DNA of 64,000 nt from NCBI GenBank assembly GCA_014655195.1, contig BNBH01000021.1, positions 62,001-126,000 of the forward strand. Reading direction: 5' to 3'. Below the pieces are notes generated by a model that did no database searches, was not told the origin of the DNA, and worked only from the letters and a program-made list of their open reading frames with translations. The stretch is from Streptomyces cellulosae (lineage in GTDB: Bacteria; Actinomycetota; Actinomycetes; Streptomycetales; Streptomycetaceae). Made by a program: the position numbers and the translations under genes. Each line of letters opens with the position of its first letter. The first letter of the stretch is position 1. Of the stretch, positions 54,005 through 64,000 are shown piece by piece.

Positions 54005-55969
54005 GTGGAGAACCTGATTGCGCTGCTGGTGGCGGCGCCTCTGCTCGGAGCGGTGGTCCTGCTGTGCGGCGGCCGCCGGCTGGACGCCGTCGGCCACTGG
54101 ATCGGCACGGCCCTGGCCGCCGTGTCCTTCGCCCTCGGCCTGGTGCTCTTCACCGACCTGCTGGGCAAGGGCGCCGAGGACCGCACGGTCGTGCAGCACC
54201 TGTTCAGCTGGATCCCGGTGGAGGGTTTCCAGGCGGACGTAGCCTTCCGGCTCGACCAGCTGTCGATGACGTTCGTGCTGCTGATCACCGGCGTCGGCTC
54301 GCTGATCCACCTCTACTCCGTGGGGTACATGGAGCACGACGAGCGGCGCCGCCGCTTCTTCGGCTACCTGAACCTCTTCCTCGCGGCGATGCTGATCCTG
54401 GTCCTCGCCGACAACTACCTGCTGCTGTACGTCGGCTGGGAGGGCGTCGGTCTCGCCTCCTACCTGCTGATCGGCTTCTGGCAGCACAAGCCCAGTGCGG
54501 CCACGGCCGCCAAGAAGGCCTTCCTGGTCAACCGCGTCGGTGACATGGGCCTGTCCATCGCGATCATGCTGATGTTCCTGTGGTTCGGCACCTTCGCCTT
54601 CGGGCCGGTGCTCGGCGGCCACGGGGAGGCCGCTCTCGCCGGCGAGGCGGGCGAGGGCAAGCTGACCGCGATCGCCCTGATGCTGCTGCTCGCCGCGTGC
54701 GGCAAGTCCGCCCAGGTGCCGCTGCAGTCCTGGCTCGGGGACGCGATGGAGGGCCCGACCCCGGTCTCGGCCCTCATCCACGCCGCGACCATGGTGACCG
54801 CCGGCGTCTACCTGATCGTCCGCTCGGCGGCCGTCTTCAACGGCGCCCCGGACGCGCAGCTGGTGGTGACCGTCGTCGGCGCGGTCACGCTGCTGTTCGG
54901 TGCGATCGTCGGTTGCGCCAAGGACGACATCAAGAAGGCGCTGGCCGGCTCGACCATGTCGCAGATCGGCTACATGGTGCTGGCCGCGGGCCTCGGCCCG
55001 ATCGGCTACGTCTTCGCGATCATGCACCTGGTGACACACGGCTTCTTCAAGGCCGGGCTCTTCCTCGGCGCCGGATCGGTCATGCACGGCATGAACGACG
55101 AGGTCGACATGCGCCGCTACGGCGGCCTCAGGAAGTACATGCCGGTCACGTTCGTCACGTTCGGCCTCGGCTACCTCGCGATCATCGGCTTCCCGGGCCT
55201 GTCCGGCTTCTTCTCCAAGGACAAGATCATCGAGGCGGCGTTCGCCAAGGGCGGCACCGAGGGCTGGATCCTCGGCGCCTGCGCCCTGCTGGGCGCGGCC
55301 ATCACCGCGTACTACATGACGCGCGTGATGCTGATGACGTTCTTCGGCGAGGAGCGCTGGCGCGACGCGCCGACGCCGTCCCCGGCCTCCCCGGACGTGG
55401 AGCCGGCCGCGCAGACCGCCGGCGCCTACGAGCCGCCGCACCCGCACGAGTCGCCGAAGGTCATGACGGTCCCGATGATCGTGCTGGCCGTCGGATCGGT
55501 GTTCGGCGGCGCGTTCTTCAGCATCGGCGACCGCTTCATCCACTGGCTGGAGCCGGTCACCGGGCACGCCCACGGACACCCGCCGGTCGGCGCGCTGACG
55601 GTGACGCTGTCCACGGTCGCGGTGATGGTCATCGGCGTGGCGGTCGCCTGGGCGCAGTACGGACGGCGCCCGGTGCCGGCCGTCGCCCCGCGCGGCTCGC
55701 TGCTCACCCGGGCCGCCCGCCGCGACCTGTACCAGGACGACTTCAACCACGTCGTCCTGGTCCGCGGCGGCGAACACCTCACCCGCTCGCTGGTGTACGT
55801 CGACCACACCCTGGTCGACGGGGTCGTCAACGGCACGGCCGCCTCCGTGGGCGGTCTGTCCGGGCGGATGCGCAGGCTGCAGAACGGCTTCGCGCGGTCC
55901 TACGCGGTCTCGATGTTCGGCGGCGCGGCGGTCCTCGTCGCCGCGACCCTGCTGATGAGGGCGGTCTGA
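54005..55969 (+). CDS. nuoL: NADH-quinone oxidoreductase subunit L
   Basis: The 654-aa antiporter-like subunit has about 16 helices with the long lateral helix at the C-terminus. [18 protein letters not shown] carries the key glutamate, and [18 protein letters not shown] and the Lys in [20 protein letters not shown] mark the two half-channels. It pumps protons at the distal end of the membrane arm. Confidence 0.95.
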   Translation: MENLIALLVAAPLLGAVVLLCGGRRLDAVGHWIGTALAAVSFALGLVLFTDLLGKGAEDRTVVQHLFSWIPVEGFQADVAFRLDQLSMTFVLLITGVGSLIHLYSVGYMEHDERRRRFFGYLNLFLAAMLILVLADNYLLLYVGWEGVGLASYLLIGFWQHKPSAATAAKKAFLVNRVGDMGLSIAIMLMFLWFGTFAFGPVLGGHGEAALAGEAGEGKLTAIALMLLLAACGKSAQVPLQSWLGDAMEGPTPVSALIHAATMVTAGVYLIVRSAAVFNGAPDAQLVVTVVGAVTLLFGAIVGCAKDDIKKALAGSTMSQIGYMVLAAGLGPIGYVFAIMHLVTHGFFKAGLFLGAGSVMHGMNDEVDMRRYGGLRKYMPVTFVTFGLGYLAIIGFPGLSGFFSKDKIIEAAFAKGGTEGWILGACALLGAAITAYYMTRVMLMTFFGEERWRDAPTPSPASPDVEPAAQTAGAYEPPHPHESPKVMTVPMIVLAVGSVFGGAFFSIGDRFIHWLEPVTGHAHGHPPVGALTVTLSTVAVMVIGVAVAWAQYGRRPVPAVAPRGSLLTRAARRDLYQDDFNHVVLVRGGEHLTRSLVYVDHTLVDGVVNGTAASVGGLSGRMRRLQNGFARSYAVSMFGGAAVLVAATLLMRAV

Positions 55970-55974
55970 TACCG

Positions 55975-57546
55975 ATGTCCTTTCCTCTCCTGACAGCGAC
56001 GGCGGCGCTCCCGGCCATCGGGGCGATCGCCACGGCCGCCGTACCGGCCGCGAGGCGCACGGCGGCCAAGTGGCTGGCCCTGCTGTTCTCGTTGGCCACA
56101 CTCGCCCTGGCGATCACCGTCCTGGTCCGCTTCGACCCGGACGGCGACCGCTACCAGCTCACCGAGTCCCACTCCTGGATCGCCGACTTCGGCGTCCGCT
56201 ACGAACTGGGCGTGGACGGCATCGCGGTGGCGCTGATCGCGCTGACCGCGCTGCTGATCCCGTTCATCGTGCTGGCCGGCTGGCACGACGCCGACCCGCT
56301 GGAGACGGGCAGCAAGAGGTGGCGGCCGACACAGGGCTTCTTCGCCCTGATCCTGGCCGTCGAGGCGATGGTGATCATCTCCTTCGAGGCCACCGACGTC
56401 TTCCTCTTCTACATCTTCTTCGAGGCCATGCTCATCCCGATGTACTTCCTCATCGGAGGCTTCGGGGACCGAGCCCACAAGGACGGCGAGGAGAAGGCGG
56501 CGACCCAGCGGTCGTACGCGGCGGTGAAGTTCCTCCTCTACAACCTGGCCGGCGGTCTGATCATGCTGGCCGCGGTGATCGGGCTCTACGTGGTCGCGGG
56601 GAACTTCTCCCTCACCGAGATCGCCCAGGCCCGCGCCAACGGCGAGCTGGAGATGGCGACCAGCACCGAACGCTGGCTGTTCCTCGGCTTCTTCTTCGCC
56701 TTCGCGGTGAAGGCGCCGCTGTGGCCGCTGCACACCTGGCTGCCCAACGCCATGCAGGAGTCCACCGCCCCGGTCGCCGTGCTCATCACCGCGGTGGTCG
56801 ACAAGGTGGGCACCTTCGCGATGCTCCGCTTCTGCCTCCAGCTCTTCCCGGAGGCCAGCAAGTGGGCGACACCCGTGATCATGGTGCTCGCGGTGATCAG
56901 CATCATCTACGGCGCGCTGCTCGCCGTCGGCCAGCGCGACATCAAGCGGCTGATCGCCTACGCCTCGATCTCGCACTTCGGCTTCATCGTGATGGGCATC
57001 TTCGCGATGACCAGCCAGGGCCAGTCCGGGGCGACGCTCTACATGGTCAACCACGGCATCTCGACCGCCGTGCTGATGCTGATCGCCGGCTTCCTGATCT
57101 CCCGGCGCGGCTCGCGGCTCATCGCCGACTTCGGCGGTGTGCAGAAGGTGGCCCCGGTGCTCGCCGGGACCTTCCTGATCGGCGGCCTCGCCACCCTCTC
57201 GCTGCCCGGCCTCGCGCCCTTCGTCAGTGAGTTCCTGGTCCTGGTCGGCACGTTCACCCGCTACCCGGTGATCGGCATCGTCGCCACCTTCGGCATCGTG
57301 CTCGCCGCGCTCTACACCCTCGTCCTCTACCAGCGGACGATGACCGGCCCGGTGAAGCCCGAGGTCGCCGAGATGCCCGACCTCAGGGTGCGGGAGATCG
57401 CGGTGGTGGCGCCCCTGGTCGTGCTGCTGGTGTTCCTGGGCGTCTACCCGAAGCCCGTCACGGACATCGTGAACCCGGCGGTGAAGCAGACCTTGTCCGA
57501 CGTACAGAAGAAGGACCCCCAGCCCGAGGTGGAGGCGGCCAAGTGA
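55975..57546 (+). CDS. nuoM: NADH-quinone oxidoreductase subunit M
   Basis: The 523-aa proton-pumping subunit starts at the ATG at 55975. FYIFFEAMLIPMYFLIG contains the conserved Glu. The Lys residues in FAVKAPLWPLHTWLPNAMQE and GQRDIKRLIAYASISHFGF complete the channel. The nuoN GTG overlaps its stop. Confidence 0.95.
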   Translation: MSFPLLTATAALPAIGAIATAAVPAARRTAAKWLALLFSLATLALAITVLVRFDPDGDRYQLTESHSWIADFGVRYELGVDGIAVALIALTALLIPFIVLAGWHDADPLETGSKRWRPTQGFFALILAVEAMVIISFEATDVFLFYIFFEAMLIPMYFLIGGFGDRAHKDGEEKAATQRSYAAVKFLLYNLAGGLIMLAAVIGLYVVAGNFSLTEIAQARANGELEMATSTERWLFLGFFFAFAVKAPLWPLHTWLPNAMQESTAPVAVLITAVVDKVGTFAMLRFCLQLFPEASKWATPVIMVLAVISIIYGALLAVGQRDIKRLIAYASISHFGFIVMGIFAMTSQGQSGATLYMVNHGISTAVLMLIAGFLISRRGSRLIADFGGVQKVAPVLAGTFLIGGLATLSLPGLAPFVSEFLVLVGTFTRYPVIGIVATFGIVLAALYTLVLYQRTMTGPVKPEVAEMPDLRVREIAVVAPLVVLLVFLGVYPKPVTDIVNPAVKQTLSDVQKKDPQPEVEAAK

Positions 57547-59195
57547 GCACAACAGCAGCCGTCCACAGCCTGTGGACAACCGCGGCCGATCCGATCGTCA
57601 AGATCGACGCACCCAAGATCGAGTACGGGCAGCTCGCGCCCACGCTGATCGTCGTCGGCGCCGCGCTCGTCGGGGTCCTGGTCGAGGCCTTCGTGCCGCG
57701 CAAGTCCCGTTACTACGCACAGATGTTCGTGTCGGTGGTCGCCCTGGTCGCCGCGTTCGCCGCGGTCGTGGCGCTCGCCGCCGACGGGTACGCCACCACC
57801 AAGGCGGGCATCGCCGCCATGGGCGCGATCGCCGTCGACGGACCGGCGCTCTTCCTCCAGGGCACGATCCTGCTGACGGCGCTGGTGGGCCTGTTCACCT
57901 TCGCCGAGCGCCGGCTCGACCCGGAGGCGCACGGCAACCGCGTCGACTCCTTCGCCGCGCAGGCCGCCGCCGTCCCCGGCAGCGACAGCGAGAAGCGCGC
58001 CGTCAAGGCCGGCTTCACCACCACCGAGGTGTTCCCGCTGCTGCTCTTCGCGGTCGCGGGCATGCTGGTCTTCCCGGCGGCCAACGACCTGCTGACGCTG
58101 TTCGTGGCCCTGGAGGTCCTCTCCCTCCCGCTGTACCTGCTGTGCGCGCTGGCCCGGCGCAAGCGGCTGATGTCGCAGGAGGCGGCCGTCAAGTACTTCC
58201 TGCTCGGCGCGTTCGCCTCCGCGTTCACGCTGTTCGGCATCGCCCTGCTGTACGGCTACGCGGGCTCCATGTCGTACGCGACGATCGCCCAGGTCGTCGA
58301 CGGCACCGTGCCGGAGATCACCCCGGCGCTCGCCGACACGATGGGCAACGACGCGCTGCTGCTGATCGGCGCCGCGCTGCTGGTGATGGGCCTGCTGTTC
58401 AAGGTCGGCGCGGTGCCGTTCCACATGTGGACGCCCGACGTCTACCAGGGCGCGCCCACCCCGGTCACCGGCTTCATGGCGGCGGCCACCAAGGTCGCGG
58501 CCTTCGGCGCCCTGCTGCGCCTGCTGTACGTGGTGCTGCCGGGCCTGCGCTGGGACTGGCGGCCGGTCATGTGGGGCGTCGCCATCGTCACCATGCTGGC
58601 CGGCGCGATCGTGGCGATCACCCAGACCGACATCAAGCGCCTGCTGGCGTACTCCTCGATCGCGCACGCGGGCTTCATCCTCGCGGGTGTCATCGCGGCC
58701 ACGCCCTCGGGCATCTCGTCGGTGCTGTTCTACCTGGCGGCCTACTCCTTCGTGACGATCGGCGCCTTCGCCGTGGTCACGCTGGTGCGGGACGCGGGCG
58801 GCGAGGCGACCCACCTGTCCCGCTGGGCGGGCCTGGGCCGGCGCTCCCCGCTGGTCGCGGCGGTGTTCGCGGTGTTCCTGCTGGCCTTCGCGGGCATCCC
58901 GCTGACCTCGGGCTTCGCCGGGAAGTTCGCCGTGTTCAAGGCGGCGGCGGAGGGCGGCGCGGTCCCGCTGGTCGTGGTCGGTGTGATCTCGTCGGCGGTC
59001 GCGGCGTTCTTCTACATCCGCGTCATCGTGCTGATGTTCTTCAGCGAGCCGCGCCCGGAGGGCCCGACCGTCGCGGTGCCGTCGCCGCTGACGATGACGG
59101 CCATCGCGGTCGGCGTCGCGGTCACGGTGGTGCTCGGTGTGGCGCCGCAGTACTTCCTGGACCTGGCCGGGGACGCGGGGGTGTTCGTGCGCTGA
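57543..59195 (+). CDS. nuoN: NADH-quinone oxidoreductase subunit N
   Basis: The 550-aa antiporter-like subunit closes the operon. LFVALEVLSLPLYLLCAL carries the Glu, and KVGAVPFHMWTPDVYQGAPTPVTGFMA and TDIKRLLAYSSIAHAGF are signature segments. All fourteen genes run in the order A to N without insertion, so the cell should make a complete 14-subunit complex I. Confidence 0.95.
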   Translation: MSTTAAVHSLWTTAADPIVKIDAPKIEYGQLAPTLIVVGAALVGVLVEAFVPRKSRYYAQMFVSVVALVAAFAAVVALAADGYATTKAGIAAMGAIAVDGPALFLQGTILLTALVGLFTFAERRLDPEAHGNRVDSFAAQAAAVPGSDSEKRAVKAGFTTTEVFPLLLFAVAGMLVFPAANDLLTLFVALEVLSLPLYLLCALARRKRLMSQEAAVKYFLLGAFASAFTLFGIALLYGYAGSMSYATIAQVVDGTVPEITPALADTMGNDALLLIGAALLVMGLLFKVGAVPFHMWTPDVYQGAPTPVTGFMAAATKVAAFGALLRLLYVVLPGLRWDWRPVMWGVAIVTMLAGAIVAITQTDIKRLLAYSSIAHAGFILAGVIAATPSGISSVLFYLAAYSFVTIGAFAVVTLVRDAGGEATHLSRWAGLGRRSPLVAAVFAVFLLAFAGIPLTSGFAGKFAVFKAAAEGGAVPLVVVGVISSAVAAFFYIRVIVLMFFSEPRPEGPTVAVPSPLTMTAIAVGVAVTVVLGVAPQYFLDLAGDAGVFVR

Positions 59196-59217
59196 CGCGC
59201 CCCGCCGTACGCACGGA

Positions 59218-59253
59218 GCGGCCCGGTACCCCGACACGGGGGTGCCGGGCCGC
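59218..59253 (+). terminator. Terminator hairpin of the nuo operon
   Basis: GCGGCCCGGTACCCC pairs with GGGGTGCCGGGCCGC, 15 bp with one G-U pair, across a short GACACG-type loop 22 bases after nuoN. It is a strong GC-rich stem without a T-tract. Confidence 0.75.
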
Positions 59254-59393
59254 GGTCGTTCCCGGTCGTGGCGGGGCCGTGGATCGAACAGCGCCGGAGC
59301 GTTCCGGGCGGGCCTGTGGACAACTCCGGGGCTGTCGGTCCGGACGCCTATGGTGGACGCAGTGGCCGAGGTACGGCCGCGGGGGACGGGACG

Positions 59394-61385
<1,992 letters not shown>

Positions 61386-61419
61386 GGCCCGGCACCGGAC
61401 TTCCGCAGCCCCGCCCTCA

Positions 61420-62358
61420 CTAGGGCAGCGCCGTCAGCCCCGGCGCGAACGTGATCAGCAGCGGGAGCAGCGGCACCAGTGACGCCGCCGCCGTCGTCAG
61501 GGCGCGGTGACGGCGGCCGAGCCGGGGCGGCGGCTCCAGGAGCCGGTCGACGCGCTCGCCGAGCAGCCGGTGGCTGGAGGAGCAGGACAGCACGCCCCGG
61601 TGCTGGTTCAGCTCGATCAGCGCCAGCGCGGTGGTCAGGTGCCCGCAGCGCCGGGAGGCCGTGTCGTCGGCGGACAGCTCCACCAGCCGGTGGGTCTGCT
61701 CGCAGAAGTGGGCGAACAGCGGGACGCGCGGGAAGCCCGCCGCCAGCGCCGCCGACAGATGCAGCAGCCAGTCGTGGCGGGCCCGGGCATGACCGCGCTC
61801 GTGGGTGAGGACCGCGTCGAGCTGATGGTCCGTGAGCCGCTGCAGCGCGCCGGTCGTGACGATGAGCTGGGGCGGGCTGCCCGGCATCCACCAGGCGTCG
61901 GGGTACTCCTCCTCCAGCACCAGCAGCGGCCCCCGCCCCTCGGGAAGCCCCGCCGGGAGGTCGGGCGCGCGGTCCAGCAGCTCCGCGCGGGCACGGGCGC
62001 GGCGGCGGCGGGCCTCGACCAGTTCACGGGCGAGCATCGCCGTGGTCCAGGCGGCGCCGCAGGCCAGCAGCACGGTGAGGACGGTCGTCCAGGGCGAGGC
62101 GTGCGACAGGTCGTAGGCGGCGGTCACGGCGGGCGGCGCCGGTGCGAACAACTGGGCGCGCACGGTGCCGAAGACGGCGGCGGCGCCCAGCGCCAGGGCG
62201 GTCAGACAGCACAGCAGCACGGTGGCGACCAGGCACTGCCACACCCACAGGGCGACGACCGGTTCCCGTTCCGGCCACGACGCCCGGGTCAGCAGACGGG
62301 GGACGGGCACGGCGGCGGTCAGGGCGACCACGCTCAGCAGGAGCAGGCAGTACGTCAT
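61420..62358 (-). CDS. M56-family (BlaR1-like) membrane metallopeptidase
   Basis: The 312-aa product has helices at about 2-22, 35-62, 88-112 and near the C-terminus. The zinc motif HERGH (186-190) lies in the cytoplasmic loop, with ELSADDTASRR supplying the third ligand. BlaR1/MecR1 relatives cleave a BlaI-type repressor. Here there is no sensor penicillin-binding domain, and no BlaI gene is visible. A partner gene elsewhere cannot be excluded. Confidence 0.85.
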   Translation of the reverse strand: MTYCLLLLSVVALTAAVPVPRLLTRASWPEREPVVALWVWQCLVATVLLCCLTALALGAAAVFGTVRAQLFAPAPPAVTAAYDLSHASPWTTVLTVLLACGAAWTTAMLARELVEARRRRARARAELLDRAPDLPAGLPEGRGPLLVLEEEYPDAWWMPGSPPQLIVTTGALQRLTDHQLDAVLTHERGHARARHDWLLHLSAALAAGFPRVPLFAHFCEQTHRLVELSADDTASRRCGHLTTALALIELNQHRGVLSCSSSHRLLGERVDRLLEPPPRLGRRHRALTTAAASLVPLLPLLITFAPGLTALP

Positions 62359-62436
62359 GCCACGGGCTCCGGATCCTGTCGGAAGAAGCGGCTCGGGGGC
62401 GTGCGGTGGTGCGGTGCGCGGCGCGGAAGAAGAAAC

Positions 62437-62475
62437 GCACCGCCCGACGCCAAGTATGACGGCGAAGGGCGGTGC
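62437..62475 (-). terminator. Hairpin downstream of fumarylacetoacetase gene
   Basis: GCACCGCCC (62437-62445) pairs with GGGCGGTGC (62467-62475), with additional GCC/GGC pairing inside the loop. It lies 40 bases after the minus-strand stop at 62515. Confidence 0.5.
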
Positions 62476-62514
62476 GAGTCAGCGTGGTTGTGCGCCGCGG
62501 TAGGGCCAGAGGGG

Positions 62515-63729
62515 TCAGGACGCGGGGACCACCCGTCCCGTCACCTCGCCGAGGCCCACCCGCACCCCGTCCGGTCCCGGCGCCCAGGCGGACAGCGTCA
62601 CCACGTCGCCGTCCTCCAGGAACGTCCGCTTGCCGTCGGGGAGTTCGAGCGGGTCGCGGCCGTTCCAGGTCAGCTCCAGCAGGGAGCCGCGCTCCCGCTC
62701 GGCGGGGCCGCTGACCGTGCCGGAGCCGTAGAGGTCGCCGGTGCGCAGGGAGGCGCCGTTCACCGTCATGTGGGCGAGCTGCTGGGCGGCCGTCCAGTAC
62801 ATGGTGGAGAAGGGGCACTCGGAGACGGTGTGGCCGTTGATGGTCACGGTGATGCGCAGGTCGTAGCCGCCGGGCTCCTCGCCGGAGTCGTCCAGGTACG
62901 GCAGCAGGTCGTGGGTGCGCCCGGGCGGGGCGACGCGGGCCTCGTCCAGGGCGTCCAGCGGGGTGACCCACGCCGACACCGAGGTGGCGAAGGACTTCCC
63001 CAGGAACGGGCCGAGGGGCACGTACTCCCAGGCCTGGATGTCGCGGGCGGACCAGTCGTTGAGCAGGAACAGGCCGAAGACGTGGTCGCGGTAGGCGCTC
63101 AGCGGCACGGGCCGGCCCTGCTCGGACGGGACGCCGACGACGAAGCCGACCTCGGCCTCGATGTCCAGCCGCACGGAGGGGCCGAAGACCGGGGCGGGGT
63201 CGGCGGGCGCCTTGCGCTGCCCGGAGGGGCGCACCACGTCGGTGCCGGACACCACGACGGTGCCGGAACGGCCGTGGTAACCGATCGGCAGGTGCTTCCA
63301 GTTGGGGGTGAGGGAGTCCTCGGCGTCGGGGCGGAAGATCTGCCCGACGTTCCGCGCGTGGTTCTCCGAGGCGTAGAAGTCGACGTAGTCCGCGACCTCG
63401 AACGGGAGATGGAGCGTCACCTCGGACAGCGGGTGGAAGAAGGGCTCGACCGTCTCCCGGTGCGCCGGGACCGTCACCCAGGCGGTGAGCGCGCGGCGCA
63501 CGTCCGACCAGGCCGTGCGGCCCGCCGCCAGCAGCGGGTTGAGGGTGGGGCGGGCGAGCAGGGAGGCGTAGGGGGAGCCCAGGGCGTGTGCCGCCGCGCC
63601 GGCGTCGAGGACGTGGTCGCCCAGCCGGACGCCCACGGTGCGCTCCGTCGAACCGGGGAGCGAGAAGACGCCGTACGGCAGGTTGTGCGGGCCGAAGGGG
63701 TCGCCCTCGGGGACATCGAAGGGGGGCAT
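62515..63729 (-). CDS. fahA: Fumarylacetoacetase
   Basis: The 404-aa product starts at the ATG at 63729 with GCGAGG upstream. The N-terminal FAH domain starts MPPFDVPEGDPFG. The catalytic domain has DFYASENHA, YHGRSGTVVVSG, LDIEAEVGFVVG, and NDWSARDIQAWEYVPLGPF. Metal ligands are in DIEAEV and NDWSARD. It hydrolyses fumarylacetoacetate to fumarate and acetoacetate, the last step of tyrosine/homogentisate breakdown. Confidence 0.93.
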   Translation of the reverse strand: MPPFDVPEGDPFGPHNLPYGVFSLPGSTERTVGVRLGDHVLDAGAAAHALGSPYASLLARPTLNPLLAAGRTAWSDVRRALTAWVTVPAHRETVEPFFHPLSEVTLHLPFEVADYVDFYASENHARNVGQIFRPDAEDSLTPNWKHLPIGYHGRSGTVVVSGTDVVRPSGQRKAPADPAPVFGPSVRLDIEAEVGFVVGVPSEQGRPVPLSAYRDHVFGLFLLNDWSARDIQAWEYVPLGPFLGKSFATSVSAWVTPLDALDEARVAPPGRTHDLLPYLDDSGEEPGGYDLRITVTINGHTVSECPFSTMYWTAAQQLAHMTVNGASLRTGDLYGSGTVSGPAERERGSLLELTWNGRDPLELPDGKRTFLEDGDVVTLSAWAPGPDGVRVGLGEVTGRVVPAS

Positions 63730-64000
63730 CGGGTGCTGCCTCGCTTTCGTGTGCGCGGGTGGGCCACGTGTCCGTGGCCGAGCCACACGTTACGGGGTCG
63801 CGTCCCGGCGGTCTCCTGTTACAGGGGACGACTTCCCGAGGCCGGGTCCGGTGGAGCGCTCGGTGTTCCGGTCACACGGGGAAACAGCTCTCATCCGGTC
63901 GCGATCCGGCGGCAGAGGACAGCAAAACGCACCCAATGCGAGGGCATACGGGCGTGGTGAATCGGACGGTCCTCTTGTCCGTATTCTCTGATCATGGCCG
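63730..64000. other. Upstream region of fahA and window end
   Basis: No complete gene is seen. An ATG at 63995 (ATGGCC) could start the next plus-strand gene, but only two codons remain and no ribosome site is visible. Confidence 0.35.

Noticed and set aside
63995-64000. Start of a further plus-strand gene at the window end
   Set aside because: Only ATGGCC is visible, without a ribosome site or coding evidence.

Overview
The window is very GC-rich, and most stop codons overlap the next start (ATGA, GTGA or TGATG). Together with GTG starts, futalosine-type menaquinone genes, class-E-sortase-like LAXTG signals and a complete nuoA-N operon, this points to a Streptomyces (or close actinomycete) chromosome. 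No rRNA, tRNA or CRISPR array was recognised.

Region 1 (1-15.4 kb, mostly minus strand) is accessory. It holds two syntenic copies of a seven-gene operon: lipoprotein, secreted four-cysteine protein, WXG100-like small helical protein, T7SS-signal (DPVPGDP) protein with a central hydrophobic segment, two-to-four-pass membrane protein, ~220-aa soluble protein, and a variable last gene. Copy 1 runs off the left edge. A ~0.9 kb IS5-family element and gene remnants lie between the copies. A third copy keeps only the first two genes (13.6-15.3 kb). The three lipoprotein genes share an identical 39-bp start/5'-leader block and an ECF-like promoter with the same spacing. A membrane protein gene (12.5-13.4 kb) sits among them.

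Region 2 (15.8-33.3 kb, mostly plus strand) is a Tad/Flp pilus locus: SAF-domain (CpaB/RcpC-like), TadZ, TadA, TadB, TadC, Flp pilin and three TadE/F/G-like proteins, followed after an interruption by a LysM-BTAD membrane protein and a prepilin peptidase. The interruption (about 22.5-29.5 kb) holds a membrane protein gene, a possible bacteriocin/RiPP precursor, an orphan WXG100-like gene, an AbiEi/AbiEii-type toxin-antitoxin pair, a fourth lipoprotein + secreted-protein pair and a broken fifth lipoprotein gene.

Region 3 (33.4-42.4 kb) carries menaquinone functions (mqnC, a MenG/UbiE methyltransferase and a geranylgeranyl-reductase-like flavoprotein resembling MenJ), a truncated amidohydrolase-like protein, a GH18-like lipoprotein, a PASTA protein, a GNAT acetyltransferase, a LAXTG wall-anchored protein and an NlpC/P60 peptidase. 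Region 4 (43.0-59.25 kb) is the complete 14-gene complex I operon, with a Rex-like operator before nuoA and a strong hairpin after nuoN. The menaquinone genes make the quinone that complex I reduces, so the two regions are functionally linked. Region 5 (59.4-64 kb) holds a RecQ helicase, an M56 metallopeptidase and fumarylacetoacetase.

The most unusual content is the repeated lipoprotein / secreted protein / WXG100 / T7SS-signal operon family and its shared promoter-leader cassette.
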